Assembly: GCA_037179335.1 (NCBI GenBank)
Contig: JAKZHN010000003.1
Span: 1,426,001-1,490,000, forward strand
DNA length: 64,000 bases
Direction: 5' to 3'
DNA from: Cyclaneusma minus
Taxonomy: Eukaryota; Ascomycota; Leotiomycetes; Marthamycetales; Marthamycetaceae
Shown here: positions 46,031 through 55,453 of the stretch, piece by piece
Numbering within the stretch: the first letter of the stretch is position 1
Layout of the letters: the number at the start of each line of letters is the position of its first letter
Translations under genes and position numbers: made by a program
Notes under the pieces: model-generated
What the model was told of the DNA's origin: nothing
Databases searched by the model: none
The model's input: only the letters and a program-made list of their open reading frames with translations

Positions 46031-47995
46031 ATGGATTCGTTCAACGACCTTGCCGCACTCGGAGAGTGGGTTGTTCCCGCTCGGGAGTTCGATTTCACAA
46101 AGCTCCCGAGACAGATCCAAGAGCGGGTGTTGAGATATCTTCTGGTGAACGATGAGCCGCTGCCTCTTGTCCGGAACACTCGATATCCGTACCCGGTCGA
46201 GTCATGGAGGTACAAAGCAACTCTGGACACTCGGGGTCGCTTCATCAACCTGAACATCGCAAAAACTTCCCGGACATACAGATGCTGGGCAGCCAAACTC
46301 TTCTGGGCAGAGAATACCATCGAAATCAATGTCGGAAATCTCGGGTCCAAACAGCTGCGTGAGTGGCTGAATGCTGAAGTTGCGTTCTACGCTGGAAACA
46401 CGGGTGAAGATGCCGCTCTCTTGATCCAGGCACCCCGAGCTATGGCAATCAGAAAGCTTCAGATGAAGCTAGGGGCCGACGTGGACCTGGAGGAAAGTCA
46501 GCCCATGAGGGATATCGGCTTCTCCATTGCGAAGCAGTTTCAACTGCTGCAATGCATCAAAGACCATCACACGGCATCTCCCCAACAGCATCTCACCCAG
46601 CATTGGGACAAATGGGTTTGCTACCGATACCTGGAGAATCTGGAGATTGACTTCACAGGCCTTGACCCCCGCCACTACATCGAATCGTACAAGAAGCCGA
46701 ATGCCGCCTCCGGTCCCGAACTCCGAGAGATCATGGAGCGAATTGATGATGTTCTTGAACTCCATCGCCACAGCATGTTTGGCATCGCTCGAGGGGTGAT
46801 CGTGCGAGGATGCCCTGTGGGTGAATTAGGCGGTCAAATAGTGAAGTACTTGGGAAGGTTAGGGCCCCATTGGGATCAGGATGGATTGTTGTGCTCGGTA
46901 ACCTTAGTGGACGCACAAGGTATGAGACTTCGACACTCGAGGGGCCAAGTCCTGCCTCATGGGTCCAGGCTAGATCCTGTAAAGATCGATCTCATGAAGC
47001 TACCTACAGATATCATAAGAAGAGTCTTGGACTTTCTTCTCAATATCGACGGACTCATCAGTAACCCAGAGAATGACGACTTGCACACGAGGGCAGTCGC
47101 GAGGAGGACTGCTGCTCGAGTCTCTTTTGCGAATCACGGAATCTTGCAAACGTGCAAGGAGTTGTATACTCTGGGTGTTGGGATGCTCTACCAACACAAT
47201 CACTTTGAGTTCGCTGGACAGAAGCCCGCGGCGATGGCCTTGCGTGATGGCCAGCACCAAGCCTGGCTCACATGGAGCAGGGAGAAGATCTATGACTGTG
47301 ACGATGATCGCCAGTCGGACCCTCCCATGCGTCTCTCTCAGATGAGACGCATCATCCTCGGTAGCCCTAAGGCCCCTCTTCTCGATCTGATTCCGGGAGG
47401 CCGCTCTCCAGAAGGCCCGTCATTTCAATACCTCGATCGCATCTTCCCCTTCCTCAATCTCACAACCATGACCGTCCACTTCGACAACCACATCACCTCG
47501 GTCGCTCAAGCCGTGCTCCGTCAAGTCAGGGAGCATTGGATCGGCCCAGCTGTCCGTGATGGAAGGCGGGTAGTCGTCGATATGAGATACGGCCGAGATA
47601 CGGGGGTCTGGACCATCACGCAGCCCTCAAATCACGCAGCTCAGCATTTTGACGTAAGGAATCTGGAGTTGGTGGGATCCCCCTTGAATAGGGAGTTTGG
47701 CTTGGAGGATCTGGACACGAAGTTGCGCAATTTCCTGGGAGGCGGGAATGAGCAAGCTGGCGTGTGCAGAAGAGTGGCTTATCGCACTAAGACGATGACC
47801 AATGGCGTGGCGATCGAGGCAGATGATCTGGATGGTCTCGCTGAGCCCTGGTGCGCCGACTGGGCGACCTCGGAGACATGCCTGTGTGAGCGAGGGCGCG
47901 GTCAGACGGAGAGAGAACATGGAGGAGAAGAGTTCTATCAAGGGCATATGGGTGAAGTCGAAGAGATCGACGACGAAGATGACGAGGGCTGGTAA
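46031..47995 (+). CDS. Twin F-box-like protein C (tandem family)
   Basis: Intronless, 654 residues, a full-length relative of gene A along its whole length. First F-box-like helix TKLPRQIQERVLRYLL (about 23-38) followed by SRTYRCWAAKLFWAENTIEI; second MKLPTDIIRRVLDFLL (about 321-336) followed by CKELYTLGVGMLYQHNHFEF. RGCPVGELG in the middle and CRR...WC......C.C near the end match gene A. It ends with an extra acidic tail (EEIDDEDDEGW) that gene A lacks. No membrane or signal sequence. Upstream it has the family promoter repeat with TATA and pyrimidine tract; downstream it has the family 3' flank. Both intact paralogues keep the spacing between the two halves, which suggests selection for the twin design. 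Confidence 0.75.
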   Translation: MDSFNDLAALGEWVVPAREFDFTKLPRQIQERVLRYLLVNDEPLPLVRNTRYPYPVESWRYKATLDTRGRFINLNIAKTSRTYRCWAAKLFWAENTIEINVGNLGSKQLREWLNAEVAFYAGNTGEDAALLIQAPRAMAIRKLQMKLGADVDLEESQPMRDIGFSIAKQFQLLQCIKDHHTASPQQHLTQHWDKWVCYRYLENLEIDFTGLDPRHYIESYKKPNAASGPELREIMERIDDVLELHRHSMFGIARGVIVRGCPVGELGGQIVKYLGRLGPHWDQDGLLCSVTLVDAQGMRLRHSRGQVLPHGSRLDPVKIDLMKLPTDIIRRVLDFLLNIDGLISNPENDDLHTRAVARRTAARVSFANHGILQTCKELYTLGVGMLYQHNHFEFAGQKPAAMALRDGQHQAWLTWSREKIYDCDDDRQSDPPMRLSQMRRIILGSPKAPLLDLIPGGRSPEGPSFQYLDRIFPFLNLTTMTVHFDNHITSVAQAVLRQVREHWIGPAVRDGRRVVVDMRYGRDTGVWTITQPSNHAAQHFDVRNLELVGSPLNREFGLEDLDTKLRNFLGGGNEQAGVCRRVAYRTKTMTNGVAIEADDLDGLAEPWCADWATSETCLCERGRGQTEREHGGEEFYQGHMGEVEEIDDEDDEGW

Positions 47996-48054
47996 TTTCA
48001 TCATTCAATCAATACATATGCAGTTTCGAAGGAGGGGAGGAGGGAGCTTATCTG

Positions 48055-48305
48055 GAGGACAGTCGTGGGAACATTCCCTGGGCGAATAACTTTGAGTGGG
48101 AGGGCATTTCGCAGGGAGTTAGGAAAATATTCTTAAGCGAAGGGGGAGATTTCGCGGCAGCTTAGGTACTTACCTATTCTCGAGAAGATACTTTTGCCTT
48201 CGCCTAGTATCTCCTGGTGAGGTAGGATAGAAAGCGCCGACATTAGCGAAAAAAAACATTATTATCAACTCGCGCATTACTACAACGAAAGTGACATCCA
48301 TGTTC
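48055..48305 (+). repeat. Duplicated 3' flank, copy after C
   Basis: Counterpart of 45250-45500. Ends with ACATTATTATCAACTCGCG and GTGACATCCATG. Confidence 0.65.
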
Positions 48306-48484
48306 CAGCATGTATTGTATATACGGTATCATACTTGGCTAAGTTTCCAATTCTATCTACAGGAATCGTAGTTGATAGCCGTTGGTGAACTAAACTATCC
48401 TTGGCTCAGAGTAGAGTAATTGGCTCTTTGCAACGAGATGAGGTATTAGAGGCACCTCGGGTATTGAGAAGCTGGATACTCTGA

Positions 48485-48665
48485 CGCCTGGGGGGCCCAA
48501 AGGGGAGGAGGATCTTGGAGGAGGGTGAGTGCATTTTGAAGGGGAGTTTGGGGGGGCATTGGACAATCAATATCCTTCAGGTAGAAAGAAGTAATTGCTC
48601 TATAGGTACCAGCCAATCACAACTATTACTACTCACTCGTGCTCCTAACAATGATATTGACATGA
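48485..48665 (+). repeat. Orphan family 3' flank between C and D
   Basis: Matches the 3' flank of gene A (43855-44015), including AGGGGAGGAGGAT and CTCGTGCTCCTAACAATGATATT, but no gene body precedes it. It may mark a lost family member. Confidence 0.6.
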
Positions 48666-48976
48666 CTATCTTAGCATAGGCTACAGCTTGTCTCGGCTAC
48701 TCTATATCACCGCCGCTAAAGGTGAACTTATCTCGGGTGGTTCCAAATGTGTGATATTGCCGCGACAACTTAGCGCCCGAATAGCTTCGCGCTGCCGCTT
48801 GATTTTGTATGAATGCTGATCTGTCCCTCTTCGTTCTCCGCTTGCTGCTTCTCTCCTACAACATCGCGCATTTCCACTGGCCACGATAACGCGAAAGTTC
48901 TCCCCAGCGACCAACCGGCGCGCTTTCTTGGAACAACACTCGATACCCGCTTCACAGATCCATTGTCTCCGTCAAC

Positions 48977-50470
48977 ATGGACTGTTTCCATGATTTGGCC
49001 CACCTCACGGACCTCTCTATTCCCCCTTTTGAGATCGACATCCAGAAATTCCCTGACGAGGTTCAGAAGCGTATCCTGAGCTTTTTGGTTACAGACCGAC
49101 CGCTCATCGTTCTCAAGGAAACCCTTTACCCCCAAATGCCCGCGCCGGAGCTATCGAGCCCCTTCCTGAACACCAACATTGCCAAAACCTGCCGGCTCTA
49201 TCGTATTTGGGCTACCAAGATTTTCTGGTCCGAAACCACCTTTGAGATTTTCGTGGGCAGACTCGACCAAGCGCAATTGTTCAAATGGCTCGATGACTGA
49301 GTCACGACCTATGCCGGCGGCGAGGAAGATGAATATGCTCTCTTGACCGAGGTTCCCCGCGCTATTGCCATCAGAAACCTGAAACTGGACCTGGGAGATC
49401 GGCTGAGTTTCCTGGTGGGACGGATGCTGAGAAAGCGGCCAGCTGGTCCTGAGGACAATATCGCGCGATCCATCAAAGATCAATGTCAGCTGTTGGAGGC
49501 CTTCCGGGACCACCATCTCATATGTCCGCGTAAGAATATCGTCCAGCCATCGAATAATTATGTGCCTTATCGCCATCTGGAGACACTCGAACTTGACTTT
49601 ACAGGTCTGGATCCTGGCTACTATGTCGACAGCTACCGATTGCGCAAATTGGCCTCTGGTCACCAGCTGCGGCGGAGCATGGCATACATCGCAAACGGTG
49701 TCGAAACACTTACGAGCGGGAACCGCATATTTGGTGTTGCGTGCGAAACGAAGATTCGCGGTTGTGACCCTTTGCTCGACGTGATGGGCTCAACAAGCGA
49801 GGGTTGAGAAGCTACACTGTCAAGGCACTATCTGCTAGTGAACTCACTCTGCGCGCTGCTGGCACCATGATCCTCTACACTCCTTCTGGTCAGAATGTTG
49901 GTGAAGCTGGAGGTGAAGGTGAAGCTATCTGGGCGAGGTTGGAAGCCAAGTCGTTTATCATCTCAATAAACTAGGACCCCTTCGGTACCAGGACGGGGTT
50001 ACTTTGCTCCACTACGCTGCTCGATGCGATTTGCGAACCGTCAGAAACTGTCCCATTACAGGGAACAGGTTCTATACCAATGCACGAATGAGCTGCTTCC
50101 CGTCAAATTTCAGCTCCTGAATCTGCCTGAAGACATCCTATTTAAGATCCTGGAGCACCTTCTCGACATTACCTAATGGACGTGTTGTTAATCCCAAGGA
50201 GCCGTACTTTGAGCATGCAAAACAACTCTCTTTCGCCAATCCTTGGATTCTTTCAACATGCAAGAGACTCCAAACATTGGGCATTCGCATTCTGTACCAG
50301 CGGAAGTGCTTTCAGTTCCGGGGCGATCGGTCCGACGCCTGGGCAACCTGGTTCAAAGAATCGGTTTCCGACTTTACTACGGACTGATCAGTCGAGCCAG
50401 TGAGACGTTTGTCGCTCATGAAACACCTCATCTTGGGGTCCACGGAATCGCACCCCCGGAGACGCCAGTA
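48977..50470 (+). pseudogene. Decayed twin F-box-like copy D
   Basis: The N-terminal part is well kept: MDCFHDLAHL, QKFPDEVQKRILSFLV and CRLYRIWATKIFWSETTFEI. At 49298-49300 an in-frame TGA stands where A has the Lys codon of NGKVTTYAG; the frame then goes on with VTTYAGGEEDE to 49806. After IRGC about 140 bases of unrelated sequence interrupt the RGCPVG region. The second half continues in pieces in changing frames: GEVGSQVVYHLNKLGP, LPEDILFKILEHLL followed by a stop, LSFANPWILSTCKRLQTLGI, and RLSLMKHLILG. The C-terminal Cys block is not found. If the first part is translated, a 107-residue single-F-box fragment would result. Confidence 0.85.
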
Positions 50471-51893
50471 GGTCATTCGCGCCCAGACCGTCCAATTCAC
50501 CGGGTTTCCCCAAGAAATTCGAGGGTGTATTTTGCGACTCCAGGTTACAGACTCCTATGTGGTGCTTGCTGAGAAGAGCGTGATCAACGGAGAAAACAGT
50601 CGTGGAGATGCAGAATCGTAACCTCAACATCTGCAAGACCAGTCATTGATATCGCTCTTGGGCCAGCAAATTGTTAATGGGAATCAAGACGCTGGGGTTT
50701 GGAGGCAGGTCATTACAACGCTATCGCCGAATTTGCTGGGTAGGAAGATTCGGGGCAGGAAGATGGAGACTCTTGTGGTGTAGGGAATGCTTTTGTGCGT
50801 AGACTCGGCGAACTCGGTGGTGTGTCTGTGAAAAGCGAGATGGTTAGAGATGGAAGGGGTTACTCACGTTCCGAACACTGAAAATGAATAGCTTGAGGGA
50901 GACCGCTCGAAGGTTGCTGGTTTTAGGGGGCGGTTTTGGGGGAGGTCATTTAGGATGATCTTGGAACCAATCTGAAGGCACTAGCAGTATTTCTTTTGTC
51001 TTTGCAGTCTGGACCTGCCGCGTATTTGACCAGGGAGGACTATCAATTCCTGGCCTCGAATCCCAATCCCAATACTGATACCGTGACCCATACCATAGCA
51101 CACTGTACACATAGCTTTGGAAATATAGTTTTGGCTGAACTGGATGCATAAGATACCTCGATTGGAGAGACAGTCGATATACGAGTCAAAAGGGAATTCA
51201 GCAAACATCGAGGAAAGAGGAATAAAGATGCAATATTGCCACTTAGTCCGAATCTCCGGAATCCTAGAAGAAAGTCAACGAAAGTTGACTAAAGCCCCCT
51301 TAGAAAAGGCTGTTACAACCTACAGATGCTCTTTTTGTGCCCACTGGAGACTCAGAGGGTCAAAATCTTTCATCTAGCCCTTCTAAAATAAAATAAAATG
51401 CGATTTAAGTAGGGATGTACCTAGTCAAATCAAGTTGACTGCTTGGTGATTCGATAGGTGAAGCTGGCTCACGGCTCGAAAAGTTTCTTCCAGATTTTGA
51501 TGAACGAGAAGGTAAGTATACCCAAAACTGCAAGTCAAAGCAATTCAGGCAAGTGGGAATAATCCGAGTATAGGAAATTGATGTGAAGTCAGCAAGCTTG
51601 GAAGGATTGTTGGTTGACGTCGGGGTAGGATCGCTTGCGGCGATGTGTCCTCGGCGCCCCTCGGTGGCAGAAAGTCACTTTACTGAGTTCGGCGCGCTTA
51701 GCGGGCTACGACACCGGCCTGCATCAAATTTGCCTCTGCAACCGACACCACCACGACTCCAACGGCGCAAGTCGACAAAAGTTAGAAAGCTGCAGTCACT
51801 TCACCTCTGCCACGCGCCATCCACAGCACACCTCGCTACTCCATCCCGTCCACCTTCTGCCTTTTCCCCTACGTCTGCGCATACGAAGTCAAC
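50471..51893. other. Intergenic region before PHO88
   Basis: No gene is visible. The stretch 51720-51893 is C-rich and is probably the PHO88 leader. Confidence 0.5.
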
Positions 51894-52641
51894 ATGGTTT
51901 CTCCTCAGATGTAAGCCGCATTCTGTCGCGTGCTGCTGCAAGGCTGCCATGCTTATTCTGGAGCTGTGAGAGTCGCGAATATTTGAGCTGACGATGAACC
52001 CACAGTACCAACTTGGCCGTGATCCTGGTGGTGATGCAGGTGGCGAAGAAGGTTCCCTTCGAAGACCCGCTCGTGCTCAATGGTGTCCGCGGCGCATACC
52101 TCCTCTCCAACCTGATCATTGCCGGCATCTACTTCTACGTGCAGATGCAGATCAACAAGAAGAAGGGTACGTTGGAGCCTAGCTATCCCAAGCCTCCCAA
52201 GCCATCTACAAAACCCCGCAGAACTGGACTGACAGTAATCTCGCAGACATGTCGACCCTGAAATACGTCGAGCCCGCTCCCGTGGGATCCGGCGAAGAAC
52301 CCAAGCTGGTCACCACTACCGTGCACGCCTACGATATGAGCCAACTCCGCTCGCTCTACAAGTCGCAGCTGATGGGAGTCGGGATGATGTGTGTCATGCA
52401 CCTGTACTTCAAATACACCAACCCGCTTCTCATCCAGTCGATTATCCCATTGAAGGGCGCGTTTGAGGGCAACCTGGTCAAGATCCACCTGTTTGGCAAG
52501 CCGGCTGCTGGAGACTTGAAGAGGCCGTTCAAGGCACCTGCTGGATTGATGGCTGGACTGCAGGGCGGAGAGGTGGCTAGCGACAAGAAGAGCGTCGAGG
52601 CTGCTGAGAGGGCTGGAAGGGGTGGTATCAAGGACGAGTAG
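51894..52641 (+). CDS. PHO88: Pho88/Snd3 ER membrane protein, 3 exons
   Basis: Exons 51894-51910, 52006-52166 and 52247-52641 give 190 residues, the normal Pho88 length. The first exon is only 17 bases (MVSPQ plus AT); the joins MVSPQI|TNLAVILVV and NKKK|DMSTLKYVEP restore the family sequence, and donors are GTAAGC and GTACGT. Two hydrophobic segments are visible (ITNLAVILVVMQ and LLSNLIIAGIYFYV), with a third weaker one at MGVGMMCVMHLYFKY. Pho88, also called Snd3, works in SRP-independent targeting of proteins to the ER membrane and was first found through phosphate transport. The Lys-rich C terminus ends IKDE. Confidence is high from overall similarity. Confidence 0.95.
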
Positions 52642-53115
52642 ATGGACGTGCTGGTATGCGGATGCATGGGACTTTGTCGAAAGGCGTGTTTTTGCTGCGC
52701 TTATGGGTTCACTGGAGAGCCATTCATGATGCTGGATGACAGATATGGGTCTGGTTATTTGGAGTTGAGCGCATAGCTCCTTGTAACACATCAAAAGTGG
52801 CCCCAGATATGGGCCAAGTTGGCACACAAATGCCACTTGAGATTAATGGACTTTCCATCGACCTCCCGGTGACCTTCGAAATAATTGCTGCATACGTGGT
52901 ATATGATTGATGTTCAGTTTTGTGTGAAATAGAAGCGTCAAAGAGCGAGGCTGACGCTTGATTTCTAGTCCTCGGCTCCTTCCGAGTGCGTCCCTCACAT
53001 CTTCAACCTCCAACACCCTCTCATCCCTCTCTTCGACCACGCAACTCCACCTCAAATTCTTCGAAGTTGCCCTCAGTTTTAGGTCTCAAGAAACTCACCA
53101 TCAGAAAATACCACC
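52642..53115. other. PHO88-RAD14 intergenic region
   Basis: 474 bases with the PHO88 3' end and the C-rich RAD14 leader (52980-53115). No gene is visible. Confidence 0.6.
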
Positions 53116-54293
53116 ATGGAGCGAGCAAAGACACCTCCCCGCGCCAAAGAGACCGTCGCCACTCATCCAGCCTCGCCTCCGACCCCAGATGTCACCCGCC
53201 GAATAGTAATTCTCCCTTTTCCTTCTTACAACCCACGATTCTAACAACCTCACAGGAAGAGAACCGTCTCAAAGCCAAAGCCATCCGCGACCAATACGAA
53301 GCCTCACGCCGCTCCGCCGCCACCACATCCACCCCAAATGCCTCTTCCACCACCCCTACATCTTCCCGCAAACGCGACCACTCCGCCATCTCCACATCCA
53401 ACATCCCCTCCACATCCCGCGATGCGCGAAACTCCCCCAGCAAACCCGCCGGTAGCAAAGATGCCGGCGACACGCTCCCAGCCCGCAAATTTACGAAATT
53501 TGTCGACTACGATTTCAGCAAAATGAGCGACACCAAAGGCGGTTTCATGTCCGCTGAAGACGACCCCACCAACCGCGTCCTGCACGCGCCCCAGAAAGCC
53601 GACCAGGGAAAGCCTGCCCACATGACGCTGCGCGAATGGGAGCGTCACCAGCTTCTCAAGAACCTAAAACGGCAGAAAGCAGGCCCGTTCGAGCCCGGAA
53701 TCTCGGCGCTCAACAATGACAAGGAGCGGAAAAAGTGTCGCGAGTGCGGCTCGCTGGAGATAGATTTTGTGTGGGAGGAAGTGTTTGGCTGCGCGGTTTG
53801 CAACAGGTGCAAGGAGGCGAAACCGGAGCTGTATAGCTTGCTTACGAAGACGGAGGCGAAGGATGATTATCTGCTTACGGATCCGGAGCTGAAGGATGAG
53901 GAACTGTTGCCGCATTTGAATAAGCCGAATCCGCACAAGAGCCATTGGCACGACATGATGTTGTTTTTGAGATATCAGGTGGAGGAGTATGCGTTTAGTG
54001 AGAGGAAGTGGGGGAGTGCGGAGAAGCTGGATGAGGAGTTTGAGAAGCGGGAGGAACAGAAAAAAAAGAGGAAGGAGGAGAAGTTTAGAGGGAAGTTGGA
54101 GGAGTTGAAGAGGAAGACGAGGGCGGAGGCGTATAGGAGGAATATGCAGGGGAAGGGGGGAGGGAGGTTTGGGGAGAAGGTGGGGGGTGGGAAGCACGAG
54201 CATGAGTGGGGGAGGACGGTGGAGAGGGATGATGGCGTGACGGTCAAGAGTTGTACGGAGTGTGGGATGGAGGTTGAGGAGTTGGAGTTTTGA
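53116..54293 (+). CDS. RAD14: DNA repair protein Rad14/XPA, 2 exons
   Basis: Exons 53116-53205 and 53256-54293 give 375 residues, close to yeast Rad14 (371). The 50-base intron is GTAATT...ACAG with CTAAC branch, and the join reads TRRI|EENRLKAKAIRDQ. The N terminus MERAKTPPR is usual for filamentous fungi. The XPA core starts at TKFVDYDFSKMSDTKGGF; its C4 zinc finger is CRECGSLEIDFVWEEVFGCAVCNRC-like (about 191-216), followed by LLTDPELKDEELLPHLNKPN and the DNA-binding helix. The C-terminal CTECGMEVEELEF is also family-like. Rad14 checks damage and positions TFIIH, RPA and Rad1-Rad10 in nucleotide excision repair in the nucleus. From about 53740 on, codons are strongly G-rich. Confidence 0.96.
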
Positions 54294-55453
54294 GGGTTGG
54301 GTTTACCGATCATCGTTGAGGCTGGGAAGGGCGAAAGCTTGACATGATGGCTACTTTTTGGCGAGAAGTATGATTGGGATCTCGGAATCAATCCCAGGAG
54401 ATTGCCCATCCCAGAGCTATTCTAGCTATCACATCCATGCAGCCAACAGAATCTGAGGCAAACTCTAGCTTTGACACTGTGGAATAGCATGGCGAACGTA
54501 CAGAAGATGGAGCCGTTTCAGCTGTGCCGCTCGCAAAAGCGCTGCCTATCTCCAGATGTCTTCGATCTCAGTCACACTCAGTAAAGCGAAGTTGGGATGT
54601 GACGATATGAAACGACAAACAATCAACGCTCAGAAGGACATCCAAACACCCGGTCACAATCTCAGGATTGCTTGCAAACGCAAACTAGCATCCAATAAAA
54701 GCAACCTATGTCAAACAAGATAAATTAGAATATCCACAGAAACTGAGAATCAAACATCTCGTTGATTCTGATTCTGACTTCTGAATGCTCCACTGATTTC
54801 GTCATGTTTGGTCTGGTCGTTGTAGTTGTTGTTTGGGGATACTTAGACTCTGGGTTGTTACAGGAGTGTCTAATGACAGATTAGCATAATTGAAGCCACT
54901 CAGGATGATCTAAAGTATTAAGACATTATATAATATTTAGAACTACTTTCCCAAACTTTCCAAGCTGTTTCAAACGTTGAACTTTCAGTCTGGAACGTCT
55001 GGTGTCCGTGCAGCATTGACGCTCCTTTATCATGCTCCGTGCCTGAGGTTCCAGCCGACCGCCGATGACGCACAGGCCACCGGGCGACCTTGCTTCCCCA
55101 GTTCGCGGCGCTCGCTTTGGCACTAAGCTTGAACGGACAGCTTCAATGTGCACCCTCGCGACCGATCACCATAACACCGTCTGTTGAGCGACAACATTGA
55201 AGCTACACCCTCTGCCAGAAGACCGCCTTCAGCCTCTCGCACTTCCTGAGGCCCGTCAATCCACTCGTCTTTCCAATTCCAGAGCTTGGCACCTTCTCCG
55301 TGACGCAACCTTCTGTTCTTCAACAACCCGCGCCGATCCTCGCTCAATGCCAAACTGAGCCGACCTGAGACGACGCATACGAAGACGGACAACCTGCAAG
55401 GCGCTGTCAAGCATAGCCTAGCCAGAAGCGGTGGTTGAGAGGCGGTGGCTGCG
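54294..55453. other. Intergenic region before striatin
   Basis: AT-rich in the middle (54660-54960). The last 300 bases are C-rich and are probably leader of the striatin gene. No gene is visible. Confidence 0.5.
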
